A stretch of DNA of 64,000 bases, from contig NZ_JADNRQ010000005.1 in NCBI RefSeq assembly GCF_015594625.1, positions 124,001-188,000 of the forward strand, in the 5' to 3' direction. The translations under genes and the position numbers were made by a program. This DNA is from Desulfallas sp. Bu1-1. GTDB lineage: Bacteria; Bacillota; Desulfotomaculia; Desulfotomaculales; Desulfallaceae. Positions within the stretch are counted from its first letter, which is position 1. Every line of letters starts with the position of its first letter. The notes under the pieces are model-generated. The model was not told the DNA's origin and did not search any database. It saw only the letters and a list, made by a program, of their open reading frames with translations. Positions 46,588-56,681 of this stretch are shown piece after piece.

Positions 46588-47559
46588 ATGACCATGCTGG
46601 CCGAATTGGAAAAACGGATCATTAATGGTGAGGAAGTAACAAGGCAGGAATCTTTTAAGTTGGGGGAATTGCGGAGCAGTGACATTTTCGATTTACTGGC
46701 GCTAAGCGGCAGGGTAACCAGGCATTTCGGGGGGAGTCGCGTCGAGCTATGCTCGATTATCAATGCCAGGTCGGGCCGTTGCAGCGAGGATTGCGCCTTT
46801 TGCGCCCAGTCGGCCCGCCACCGGACAAATGCAACGGTTTACCCTTTGCTCCCGGCGGATGATATTTTACGCCAGGCCGTTAAAATGGAACAAGCAGGGG
46901 TACATAAATTCGCCCTTGTTACCAGCGGCAGGGGAATTTCCGGCCGCGACCTGGAAAAAGTGCTGGAAACGGTTCGCCTGCTGCGCAGGGAAACAGGTTT
47001 GCAAATTTGCGCTTCCCTGGGCATTATCGGTGAGCCCGAGGCCAGAATGTTAAAAGATGCGGGGTTGACAACATACCATCACAACCTGGAGTCCGCCGCA
47101 AGTTTTTATCCCCGCATCTGTACCACCCATGCTTTCGAGGACAGGGTGGCGACCATTAAAGCCGTTGCCAGGGCCGGTTTACGCGTGTGTGCCGGAGGCA
47201 TTGTCGGCATGGGAGAATCCATGGCCCAACGGGTGGAACTGGCCCTGGCTCTCCGGGAACTGGGTGTTGATTCCGTGCCGTTGAATTTTTTAAACCCCAT
47301 TCCCGGCACCCCGCTGGAGGGGGTTAAAACACCTCAGCCGCTTGAACTACTGCACGTCGTTGCTATTTTCCGCCTGGTTCTGCCCCGGGCTGTGATCCGT
47401 CTCTGCGGCGGTAGAAGGGAAGCTCTGCGCGGGACTCAGGCGCTGGCCTTTACAGCGGGCATAAACGGCCTGATGGTAGGGGATTATTTAACCACGCGCG
47501 GCGGGGCGCTGGCGGAAGACTTGAACCTGCTGCACGATTTGGGGCTCGAGGCTTGCTGA
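46588..47559 (+). CDS. bioB: Biotin synthase
   Basis: 323 residues, radical SAM: RSGRCSEDCAFCAQSARH (CxxxCxxC), TYHHNLESAASFYPRIC, GGIVGMGES, and NFLNPIPGTPLEG. It inserts sulfur into dethiobiotin. It is coupled to bioY (13-base gap). The bioA, bioD and bioF genes are not in the window, so the cell may import or make dethiobiotin elsewhere. Confidence 0.96.
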   Translation: MTMLAELEKRIINGEEVTRQESFKLGELRSSDIFDLLALSGRVTRHFGGSRVELCSIINARSGRCSEDCAFCAQSARHRTNATVYPLLPADDILRQAVKMEQAGVHKFALVTSGRGISGRDLEKVLETVRLLRRETGLQICASLGIIGEPEARMLKDAGLTTYHHNLESAASFYPRICTTHAFEDRVATIKAVARAGLRVCAGGIVGMGESMAQRVELALALRELGVDSVPLNFLNPIPGTPLEGVKTPQPLELLHVVAIFRLVLPRAVIRLCGGRREALRGTQALAFTAGINGLMVGDYLTTRGGALAEDLNLLHDLGLEAC

Positions 47560-47707
47560 GAAAAAACGGCTTATTGCGCGGTACTGCCCGTTCTGGTAAA
47601 ATTGGCGTAGCGTACAGTCGTTGGAGCATGCGGCTTAAGCGCCGGCAAACGGGCCGGTTGCGTAAATAACTGTTTGACAATATTGCTGGAAAAGAGGAGA
47701 ACGGCCG

Positions 47708-48472
47708 GTGATACTGGTATTTGACGTGGGTAATACTAATATAGTGCTGGGTGTGTTTCAAGGCAGGGAACTGGTGGAAAACTGGCGGTTGTCCACCGCC
47801 CGCCACCGAACCGCGGACGAATACGGCATGCTGCTCAGGGATTTGTTTGCAGCCTCAAATCTATCCATGACCGGTATTAAAGCGGTGGTGCTGTCTTCGG
47901 TTGTGCCGCCCATTAATACGACATTGGAGACGACCTGCCGGAAGTATTTCGGTGTTACGCCGCTGACGGTGGGTCCCGGCATTAAAACCGGCATCTCCAT
48001 TAAATACGAAAACCCGCGTGAGGTGGGGGCCGACCGCATCGTCAACGCGGTGGCGGGTTACGAGCAATACGGGGGGCCGTTGATCATTGTGGATTTTGGT
48101 ACGGCCACCACATTTTGCGCCATTTCGGAAAAGGGGGAGTATCTCGGGGGAGCCATCGCCCCGGGGATCGGCATCTCCACCGAGGCCTTGTTTGCCCGCG
48201 CGGCCAAGCTGCCCAGGGTGGAACTGGTCAAGCCCCCCACCGTAATCGGCAAAAATACCATCAACAGCATGCAGTCCGGGATTGTTTACGGTTTTGTCGG
48301 CCAGGTCAACGAAATTGTGCGCCGCATCAAGCGGGAAATGGCGGGAGACCCCATGGTTGTGGCCACCGGCGGGTTGGCGGAACTGATCGCCGGGGAGACG
48401 CCGGTTATTGACAAGGTGGACAAGTACTTGACATTGCACGGCCTGCGCATTATCTACGAGCGCAACAGTTGA
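47708..48472 (+). CDS. coaX: Type III pantothenate kinase
   Basis: 254 residues: [15 protein letters not shown] (phosphate-binding Asp), [26 protein letters not shown] and [11 protein letters not shown]. It phosphorylates pantothenate made by the pan operon 7 kb upstream. GTG start with GAGGAG. Confidence 0.96.
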   Translation: MILVFDVGNTNIVLGVFQGRELVENWRLSTARHRTADEYGMLLRDLFAASNLSMTGIKAVVLSSVVPPINTTLETTCRKYFGVTPLTVGPGIKTGISIKYENPREVGADRIVNAVAGYEQYGGPLIIVDFGTATTFCAISEKGEYLGGAIAPGIGISTEALFARAAKLPRVELVKPPTVIGKNTINSMQSGIVYGFVGQVNEIVRRIKREMAGDPMVVATGGLAELIAGETPVIDKVDKYLTLHGLRIIYERNS

Positions 48473-48547
48473 TCCGGTTCCCATAAAATGGTGGAATGTT
48501 CAACTACCCCCGGAAAACGCAAGTCAAGTAATTTTGAGACGGGTGTT

Positions 48548-49582
48548 ATGGCAGACGTGGTTTTTTCAACCAACCAAAAAAGTTATTACAGTTACGACAG
48601 GCCTGACCCCTTTAAAATCGGCAACGTGACCATTGCCAACCCGGTGATCGCGGCGCCCATGGCCGGGGTTACCGACCGCGCTTACCGCATTTTGGCCCGG
48701 GAACACGGCTGCGGCCTGGTGTACACGGAAATGATCAGCGACCAGGCCCTGATTTACGGCAATCCCAAAACCAACATCCTGCTGGATTGCCGCGGGGAGC
48801 GGGGGCCCATTGCGGTGCAGATATTCGGCAGCAATGTGGAATACATGGCCCGCGCGGCGGAGATCGTGGCCGGCCGGGGCGCCGACATCATCGACATTAA
48901 CATGGGCTGCCCCACTCCCAAAATAGTTAGGAACGGCGAAGGCTCGGCGTTGATGAAAAACCCCGAACTGGCGGCCCGTATCGTGGAAGCCGTGGTTTCC
49001 CGGGTTAACTGCCCGGTGACGGTAAAAATACGCAAAGGATGGGACGAGGAATCGGTGAACGCGGTTGAACTGGCCCGCCTGGTGGTGGAAGCTGGCGCGC
49101 GGGCGGTGGCGGTGCACGGCCGGACCAGGTCCCAGTTTTACAGCGGTCAAGCCGACTGGGAGATTATCAAACAGGTGCGCGAGGCAGTGGATGTGCCGGT
49201 GATCGGCAACGGGGACGTTCGCTCTCCCGGGGACGCCGCCCTGATGCTGGCCCGGACCGGGTGCCACGGGGTGATGATCGGCCGTGCAGCCATGGGCAAC
49301 CCGTGGATTTTCAGCCGCACGGTGCATTACCTGGCCACAGGCGAGCTGATGCCCGGCCCCACGCCGGAAATGCGCCGGGAAACCGCCGTCCGGCATTATA
49401 AGTTACTGGTGGAGACCAAGGGTGAGGATGTGGCCAACCGGGAAATGCGCAAGCACCTGGCCTGGTACACCAAGGGGTTGCGCGGGGCGGCCCGCCTCCG
49501 GGAACGGATCAACCAGGGGTGCAGCTACGAGTTTTATACCAGGGAGTTCTGGGAATTGCTACAAGCCAACCAGCAATCATGA
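48548..49582 (+). CDS. dusB: tRNA-dihydrouridine synthase
   Basis: 344 residues, FMN-dependent TIM barrel: APMAGVTDRAYRILA, DINMGCPTPKIVRNGEGSAL (catalytic Cys), VKIRKGWDE, AVHGRTRSQFYSG and IGNGDV. It reduces uridines in tRNA D-loops. The frame extends to an ATG at 48488 without RBS; ATG 48548 fits the family better. Confidence 0.93.
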   Translation: MADVVFSTNQKSYYSYDRPDPFKIGNVTIANPVIAAPMAGVTDRAYRILAREHGCGLVYTEMISDQALIYGNPKTNILLDCRGERGPIAVQIFGSNVEYMARAAEIVAGRGADIIDINMGCPTPKIVRNGEGSALMKNPELAARIVEAVVSRVNCPVTVKIRKGWDEESVNAVELARLVVEAGARAVAVHGRTRSQFYSGQADWEIIKQVREAVDVPVIGNGDVRSPGDAALMLARTGCHGVMIGRAAMGNPWIFSRTVHYLATGELMPGPTPEMRRETAVRHYKLLVETKGEDVANREMRKHLAWYTKGLRGAARLRERINQGCSYEFYTREFWELLQANQQS

Positions 49583-49607
49583 ATCCACCCGGCAGCGGCG
49601 ATTTTTT

Positions 49608-49634
49608 ACCCCGACAGGGGTGTTTATTTTTTTT
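49608..49634 (+). terminator. Terminator after dusB
   Basis: ACCCC-GACA-GGGGT followed within two bases by a T-rich tract of about a dozen T. Confidence 0.7.
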
Positions 49635-49649
49635 GTCGAGGGAACGACT

Positions 49650-49678
49650 TTGACTTATCTGGTAACGGCTGTTAAAAT
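49650..49678 (+). promoter_or_regulatory. Promoter of the HTH regulator operon
   Basis: TTGACT (49650-49655), 17 bases, TAAAAT (49673-49678). The palindrome 49681-49708 covers the expected start point. Confidence 0.6.
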
Positions 49679-49680
49679 AG

Positions 49681-49708
49681 AACCTGTACACAACATTGTG
49701 CACAGGTT
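49681..49708 (+). promoter_or_regulatory. Candidate operator (28-base palindrome)
   Basis: AACCTGTACACAA-CA-TTGTGCACAGGTT: 13-base arms with one mismatch, directly after the -10 box and 28 bases before the regulator ATG. There is no T-run. The site is well placed for autorepression by the encoded HTH protein. Confidence 0.6.
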
Positions 49709-49735
49709 AATGTTGTTTTTGGAGGCTGGCGGGCC

Positions 49736-50266
49736 ATGGATTTGATCCGGATTGGGGATAAGGTGATCAGCAGGCACAAAATCGATTTTTTTATTAATGA
49801 AATTTTACGGTTGCGTTCTTCCGGGCTGTCTCAGACCGAGGTGGCCGGGCGGTTGGGAATTGATCGCACATTCGTCTCCCGGCTGGAAAACATGGGTGAG
49901 GTGCGCAAGGGCAAGAGCGTCGCCGTGGTCGGTTTTCCCATTGCCAACCGCGAGGAGTTGTTTGCCCTGTTGCAGCGAGAGGGCGTTGACTTCGTATTGC
50001 TGATGAGCGAGTCGGAACGCTGGGATTTCGTCCGCCAAAAAAGCGGCATTGAACTGTTTAACGCCATCATGGAGCTCATCGCCAAAGCGCATTCCTACGA
50101 CCAGGTGGTGGTCATCGGTTCGGACAAAAGAATTAAAATCATACGGGCCGCCCTGGATAAGGAAGTGGTGGGGCTGGAGATCGGTGAATCTCCCCTTAAG
50201 GAAGACAAGTATGTCGACCCGGCGGAAGTACTGGCGATAATCAGGGCCATCAAGGCTCGCGATTAA
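49736..50266 (+). CDS. HTH transcriptional regulator
   Basis: 176 residues. A helix-turn-helix near residues 30-52 (GLSQTEVAGRLGIDRTFVSR) precedes an alpha/beta domain with KSVAVVGFPIANREEL and YDQVVVIGSDKRIKII, perhaps ligand- or nucleotide-binding. RBS GGAGGCTGGCGGGCC. The gene for the acyl-ACP-reductase-like protein follows at 14 bases, so it probably controls itself and that gene. No named family recognised. Confidence 0.8.
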   Translation: MDLIRIGDKVISRHKIDFFINEILRLRSSGLSQTEVAGRLGIDRTFVSRLENMGEVRKGKSVAVVGFPIANREELFALLQREGVDFVLLMSESERWDFVRQKSGIELFNAIMELIAKAHSYDQVVVIGSDKRIKIIRAALDKEVVGLEIGESPLKEDKYVDPAEVLAIIRAIKARD

Positions 50267-50279
50267 GGAGGAAACAGTA

Positions 50280-51368
50280 TTGAATACCTTTGCCTTTATC
50301 ATTCACCCCCTGGATGTCAAGGATGTAGCCAGGAAATTCGGCCCCCTGGGCAAGCTGCCCCCCCGCCTGGTGGAGGGGTTGTTCAAGTATGTGCCGCCCA
50401 TCAAGGTGTCCAGGATAACCGGAGTAGAGTCCGAACACGCCCGGGCCGAGGGCTGGTTTGTGGCCTGTCCCATCACAGCCCGGCTGATGCTGGAGCTTCC
50501 CGAGGAATTTGTCATGCGCAAAATTATCCAGGCCGGTAAACTGGCACAGAAACTGGGCGCCAAAATAGTGGGCCTGGGTGCTTTCACTTCCGTGGTGGGA
50601 GACGCCGGAGTCACCGTGGCGAAGAACCTGGACATTGCCGTTACCACCGGCAACAGCTACACCGTGGCCACGGCGCTGGAAGGCGCCCGGGAGGCGGCCC
50701 GCATGATGGGACACGACCTGGGAAGGTGCCACGCCGTGGTGGTGGGCGCTACGGGTTCCATCGGCCGGGTATGCGCCCGCATGCTGGCCCGGGACGTTCG
50801 GGCGCTGACGCTGGTGGCCAGGGAGAAAAGTCGCCTGGAAGAGCTGGCCCACAGGATCATGTATGAAACGGGAGTGGCGGCCCGGATCACGTCGGACATC
50901 AAGCAGGCCTTGAAAAATGCGCAAATCGTGATTACGGTGACCAGCGCCGTGGATACCATCATCGGCCCCGAGGACCTGATGCCCGGCGCCGTTGTTTGTG
51001 ATGTCAGCCGCCCGCGTAATGTTTCCAGGCAGGTGGCGGAAAAACGCGATGATGTTCTTGTTATTGAGGGCGGGGTTGTTCAGGTACCGGGCAAGGTTAA
51101 CTTTAATTTTAATTTCGGTTTTCCCCCGGGCATGTCCTATGCCTGCATGGCTGAAACCATGATGCTGGCCATGGAAGGAAGGTATGAGAATTTTACTCTG
51201 GGCCGCGACCTGACCCTGCAGCAGGTGGAGGAAATTTCCGCCCTGGCGCGCAAACACGGTTTCCGGCTGGCCGGTTTTCGCAGTTTTGAAAGGGCGGTAA
51301 GCCCGGATGAAATAGCACGCATCAGGGAGCGGGCCCGGGTTAAACTGGAAATGGTCCGGGCAAAATAA
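50280..51368 (+). CDS. Acyl-ACP reductase (AAR)-like NAD(P) oxidoreductase
   Basis: 362 residues. The central Rossmann loop is VVVGATGSIGRVCARMLA (about residue 157). Several blocks parallel cyanobacterial long-chain acyl-ACP reductase: LGAFTSVVGDAG followed by TTGNSYTVA, and the C-terminal block YACMAETMMLAMEGRYENF then LGRDLTL and ARKHGF. The shared Rossmann loop may get it labelled shikimate dehydrogenase, but the flanks do not fit. AAR makes fatty aldehydes in cyanobacteria. No aldehyde-deformylating oxygenase is here, and the product in an anaerobe is unknown. TTG start after AAGGAGG. Confidence 0.75.
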   Translation: MNTFAFIIHPLDVKDVARKFGPLGKLPPRLVEGLFKYVPPIKVSRITGVESEHARAEGWFVACPITARLMLELPEEFVMRKIIQAGKLAQKLGAKIVGLGAFTSVVGDAGVTVAKNLDIAVTTGNSYTVATALEGAREAARMMGHDLGRCHAVVVGATGSIGRVCARMLARDVRALTLVAREKSRLEELAHRIMYETGVAARITSDIKQALKNAQIVITVTSAVDTIIGPEDLMPGAVVCDVSRPRNVSRQVAEKRDDVLVIEGGVVQVPGKVNFNFNFGFPPGMSYACMAETMMLAMEGRYENFTLGRDLTLQQVEEISALARKHGFRLAGFRSFERAVSPDEIARIRERARVKLEMVRAK

Positions 51369-51427
51369 CCTTGACAGATTTTTCAGGCCTTCTTATAATG
51401 TTATGGAATGAACAGCAGAACAATAGG

Positions 51428-51459
51428 GCACTGCAAAAAATTGTTTTGCAGTGCTTTAA
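51428..51459 (+). terminator. Terminator after the AAR-like gene
   Basis: GCACTGCAAAA (51428-51438), five-base loop, TTTTGCAGTGC (51444-51454), then TTTAAT. Confidence 0.7.
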
Positions 51460-51570
51460 TCATAACTGGGAAATTTTGTTGCGATACACTTAATTATCCT
51501 GGTATTTGAAGCATAAATCGAGGGCAATAACATATATTGTTCTGTAAATTGAAGTTAAGGAGACAAAAAG

Positions 51571-53605
<2,035 letters not shown>

Positions 53606-53621
53606 CGGCATAAACTGTTTA

Positions 53622-53650
53622 TTGACAACCGTCCTGCCCTGTGGTAACAT
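53622..53650 (+). promoter_or_regulatory. Promoter of tRNA-Ile
   Basis: TTGACA (53622-53627), 17 bases, TAACAT (53645-53650). The same -10 hexamer recurs in the promoter before tRNA-Ala. Confidence 0.6.
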
Positions 53651-53789
53651 TTAAAACCGAGGCGTCAAAGTGGACGCCAGTCGTCAGGCGCCGGGCATCC
53701 AAAGCGATAGAATTATTGCGGTTAAACCGGGCCGGTAAGGAATCCCCGAAAACACTGGCGACCGGAGACCGGCGACAGGCGACCAATAC

Positions 53790-53866
53790 GGGCTTGTAGC
53801 TCAGCCGGTCAGAGCGCACGCCTGATAAGCGTGAGGTCGGTGGTTCGAGTCCACCCAGGCCCACCA
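53790..53866 (+). tRNA. tRNA-Ile (GAT)
   Basis: 77 bases, GGGCTTG acceptor strand, TAGCTCAG D arm, anticodon loop CTGATAA, GGTTCGAGTCC T arm, and encoded CCA. Confidence 0.95.
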
Positions 53867-53941
53867 TTTGTTTCTATCGCCGGTGGCGGTGGCCTGTTGC
53901 CGGCGGCATTCAAAAGCAGGTATAAAAAATATAAATTATAC

Positions 53942-53970
53942 TTGAAAACCTGATATAAGCATGGTAACAT
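53942..53970 (+). promoter_or_regulatory. Promoter of the tRNA-Ala/tRNA-Asn pair
   Basis: TTGAAA (53942-53947), 17 bases, TAACAT (53965-53970). Confidence 0.5.
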
Positions 53971-54070
53971 AAGTTGTTGTGGGGCGAGGAATTACAGGCA
54001 GTACAGGTTGTCGCCCTCAAAGAACACAGGGCGGGAACAATCGAAGACCGACGCAAGATGACCCGAAAGC

Positions 54071-54145
54071 GGGGGTGTAGCTCAGTGGGAGAGCACCTGC
54101 CTTGCAAGCAGGGGGTCACCGGTTCGAATCCGGTCATCTCCACCA
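54071..54145 (+). tRNA. tRNA-Ala (TGC)
   Basis: 75 bases, acceptor GGGGGTG pairing with CATCTCC (two G-U pairs), anticodon loop CTTGCAA, GGTTCGAATCC T arm, and encoded CCA. It is five bases before tRNA-Asn. Confidence 0.93.
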
Positions 54146-54150
54146 GTTAT

Positions 54151-54225
54151 TCCTCGATAGCTCAACGGTAGAGCATCCGGCTGTTAACCGGAGGGTTGCT
54201 GGTTCGAATCCAGCTCGGGGAGCCA
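54151..54225 (+). tRNA. tRNA-Asn (GTT)
   Basis: 75 bases, TCCTCGA acceptor, anticodon loop CTGTTAA, GGTTCGAATCC T arm, CCA encoded. No rRNA gene is nearby. Confidence 0.93.
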
Positions 54226-54232
54226 GAAAAGG

Positions 54233-54269
54233 CTGCGAAGATATATGCTCTTCGCGGTCTTTTATTTTT
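54233..54269 (+). terminator. Terminator after the tRNA cluster
   Basis: CTGCGAAGA-TATATGC-TCTTCGCGG and a T-rich tail. The following 240 bases (to 54509) hold no gene that I can see. Confidence 0.75.
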
Positions 54270-54509
54270 GTTTTGGAAATAAAAATTCCCCGGCATACCG
54301 CGCCGCCGGGTGTCTTCGCCGGCATCGTTTTATGTGCGCCGGTAAAACCCGCCGGCAAAATCCGTTGGTAAAATTACCCGGGCACCCGGTATAGCGCTTG
54401 AGAAGCAGATCTTATCTTAAGGTATTGTGACTAAAGCGGCGGCTTTGCAGTAATAATATAAAAAAGGTTAAATTAAGCGGGTGATTAGGTTTTTTTGATA
54501 AATTGTTAC

Positions 54510-54537
54510 TTGACATAAATAAATTTTTTATTATTAT
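54510..54537 (+). promoter_or_regulatory. ctsR operon promoter
   Basis: TTGACA (54510-54515), 16 bases, TATTAT (54532-54537). The CtsR-like repeats begin four bases later. Confidence 0.6.
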
Positions 54538-54540
54538 AAA

Positions 54541-54562
54541 GGTAAGTCAAAGTCAAAGTCAG
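54541..54562 (+). promoter_or_regulatory. CtsR-type operator
   Basis: Tandem GTCAAA units (AAGTCAAAGTCAAAGTCAGG) just after the -10 box. CtsR is known to bind direct repeats of the type GGTCAAA. The operator would let CtsR repress its own operon. Confidence 0.6.
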
Positions 54563-54593
54563 GCCGGACTCGCCAGCGGGAGGTGACACAAGG

Positions 54594-55073
54594 TTGTCCA
54601 ATTTATCCAACATCATAGAACAATACCTGAACAAGCTCATCGAACTGAACGGCGGCCAACTGGTGGAAATACAGCGCAATGAATTGGCGGAAAAATTCAA
54701 TTGTGCGCCATCCCAGATCAATTACGTGCTGGCCACCCGCTTTACCATTGAAAGGGGTTTCATGGTGGAAAGCCAGCGGGGCGGCGGCGGGTATGTCCGG
54801 ATTGTCAAGGTGCCGTTAAGTGATAATGAGTTTGACCTGGTCAACGAAGTTATCAGCATGGTGGGGGACCGGATTTCCGAGCGCAGTGCCATGGCGATTC
54901 TGGCGCGGTTAATGGAGGAGGAAATCGTTACCCGCCGGGAGGCCGCTATTATCAAGGCCGCCCTGAGCCGCAACGTGTTACGCATCGGTTTGCCGGCCCG
55001 GGACCAGCTCAGGGCGAATATTCTCAGGTCGATTTTAGTCACGATATTGAGAAATCAGTTCCAGGACAAATAA
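54594..55073 (+). CDS. ctsR: Heat-shock repressor CtsR
   Basis: 159 residues. N-terminal winged helix (ELAEKFNCAPSQINYVLATR), the glycine-rich wing RGGGGYVRI, and a C-terminal dimer domain containing MEEEIVTRREAAIIKAAL. TTG start with GGGAGGTGA upstream. It represses clp genes and is first in the ctsR-mcsA-mcsB-clpC operon. Confidence 0.96.
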   Translation: MSNLSNIIEQYLNKLIELNGGQLVEIQRNELAEKFNCAPSQINYVLATRFTIERGFMVESQRGGGGYVRIVKVPLSDNEFDLVNEVISMVGDRISERSAMAILARLMEEEIVTRREAAIIKAALSRNVLRIGLPARDQLRANILRSILVTILRNQFQDK

Positions 55074-55094
55074 AAGTATGAGGAGTGACCAACG

Positions 55095-55607
55095 ATGCTT
55101 TGTGAAAGGTGTGGGGAAAGACCGGCCACCGTATATTATACCGAGGTGGTTAACAATAAGCAGAAAAAAATGCAGCTTTGCGAGGTTTGCGCCAGGCAGA
55201 TGCAGTCCGAGGGCTTTGGCTTTTTCCCTCAGATGAACCTGCACAATTTTCTTGCCAGCTTCTGGAACCAGGTTTCGGGGATGCAGCAGCCAATAGCGCC
55301 GAAAACCCGGGAGGAGGCGGCCTGTCCCACTTGCGGCACGCCGGAAAGCTTTTTCGCCCAGAAAGGGCTGTTCGGGTGCGGCGATTGCTACCGGCATTTC
55401 GGGGAACGCCTGGAGCCGCTCATGCGTAGAATCCACGGGTCCAGCGCCCACACCGGCAAGGTGCCCCGGCGCACCGGCGGAAAAGTGCGTCTGGCCAGAC
55501 AGATTGACGGTTTAAAAGCGCAGTTGCGGGAAGCCGTGGCCCGGGAGGAATTTGAAAAGGCGGCGGAGCTGCGCGATGAGATCAGGAAACTGGAACAGGA
55601 GCTATAG
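55095..55607 (+). CDS. mcsA: McsA, activator of McsB
   Basis: 170 residues. CxxC zinc pairs in LCERCGERPA, LCEVCARQM, CPTCGTPE and CGDCY. A C-terminal UVR motif AVAREEFEKAAELRDEI. It binds and activates the arginine kinase McsB and helps control CtsR. Intact. Confidence 0.95.
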   Translation: MLCERCGERPATVYYTEVVNNKQKKMQLCEVCARQMQSEGFGFFPQMNLHNFLASFWNQVSGMQQPIAPKTREEAACPTCGTPESFFAQKGLFGCGDCYRHFGERLEPLMRRIHGSSAHTGKVPRRTGGKVRLARQIDGLKAQLREAVAREEFEKAAELRDEIRKLEQEL

Positions 55608-55620
55608 GGGAGGGAGCAAT

Positions 55621-56679
55621 TTGAGTATCAAGGAAACGGTGAACATCGCCAGGAGCGGCTGGATGGAACCGGGCGCCCCGGCGGGCGACATAGTTGTCAG
55701 CAGCCGGGTCAGGGTTGCCCGTAACCTGAGTGGTTTCTCTTTCCCCCACCTGCTGGACCGGGAAAAGGCCGAACAGGTCATCCACGGGGTGCAGCTGGCG
55801 CTGGACAACGCGGGCATGCAGGAAAGGCTTGAAATAACCCGGATGGCTGAATTGAGCCCGGTGGAAAGGCAGATACTAGTAGAAAAACATTTGATCAGCC
55901 CGGATCTTTTGCAGGATCACGAGAAAAAGGCCGTGGCTCTGCGGGATGATGAAGTAATCAGCATCATGATCAACGAAGAGGACCACCTGCGCATTCAATG
56001 CCTGCTGCCCGGCCTGCAACTGGAAAAAGCTTGGGAACTGGTCAACCGGGTGGACGATGGCCTGGAAAAAACGCTTGATTACGCTTTTTCCGAAACTTTC
56101 GGCTACCTCACCGCCTGTCCCACCAACGCCGGAACGGGCATGCGGGCATCGGTGATGTTGCACCTGCCCGGGTTGGTGCTGGTGGACCAGATCAGGGCAG
56201 TGCTTACCACCATTTCCAAGCTGGGGTTCACGGTGCGCGGCCTGTACGGTGAAGGCACAGAGGCGCTGGGGAACCTGTTCCAGATCAGTAACCAGGTCAC
56301 CATGGGTCACTCTGAGGAGGAAATCATCAACAGCCTCAACTCCGTAACCGGGCAACTTTTGGCCCAGGAGCGGGAGGCGCGCAAGGCCCTGTTGCGGGAA
56401 CGCCGGGAACAGCTGGAGGACCGGGTGGGGCGCTCTTACGGGATTCTCAAATACGCGCACGTGCTTTCCTCCGAGGAAGCCATGCGGCGGATATCTGACG
56501 TGCGCCTGGGATTGGATTTGAATTTGGTTGCGGGAATTAGTATGGACCGGCTGGTGGAACTCATCGTCAAAACCCGCCCGGCATATCTGATCAAACAGCA
56601 CGGGGGCGACCTGACCCCCACGCAACGCGACATATTGCGGGCGGAAATCATTAGAAAAGAATTCAACCGGGAGGTTTGA
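55621..56679 (+). CDS. mcsB: Protein-arginine kinase McsB
   Basis: 352 residues of the guanido kinase fold: [48 protein letters not shown] (catalytic Cys loop) and [12 protein letters not shown]. It phosphorylates arginines to mark proteins for ClpC. The TTG at 55621 with GGGGAGGG is preferred. An in-frame start at 55552 lies in mcsA. Confidence 0.95.
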   Translation: MSIKETVNIARSGWMEPGAPAGDIVVSSRVRVARNLSGFSFPHLLDREKAEQVIHGVQLALDNAGMQERLEITRMAELSPVERQILVEKHLISPDLLQDHEKKAVALRDDEVISIMINEEDHLRIQCLLPGLQLEKAWELVNRVDDGLEKTLDYAFSETFGYLTACPTNAGTGMRASVMLHLPGLVLVDQIRAVLTTISKLGFTVRGLYGEGTEALGNLFQISNQVTMGHSEEEIINSLNSVTGQLLAQEREARKALLRERREQLEDRVGRSYGILKYAHVLSSEEAMRRISDVRLGLDLNLVAGISMDRLVELIVKTRPAYLIKQHGGDLTPTQRDILRAEIIRKEFNREV

Positions 56680-56681
56680 AT

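Noticed and set aside
50250-51257. 335-codon minus-strand frame opposite the AAR-like gene
   Set aside because: Shadow frame rich in His and Gln; the plus-strand protein has clear domains.
50280-51368. Shikimate/quinate dehydrogenase
   Set aside because: Only the Rossmann loop is shared. The N- and C-terminal blocks match acyl-ACP reductase instead.
53790-54225. rRNA operon around the tRNA genes
   Set aside because: Only tRNA-Ile, tRNA-Ala and tRNA-Asn are present, with short promoters; there is no rRNA sequence on either side.
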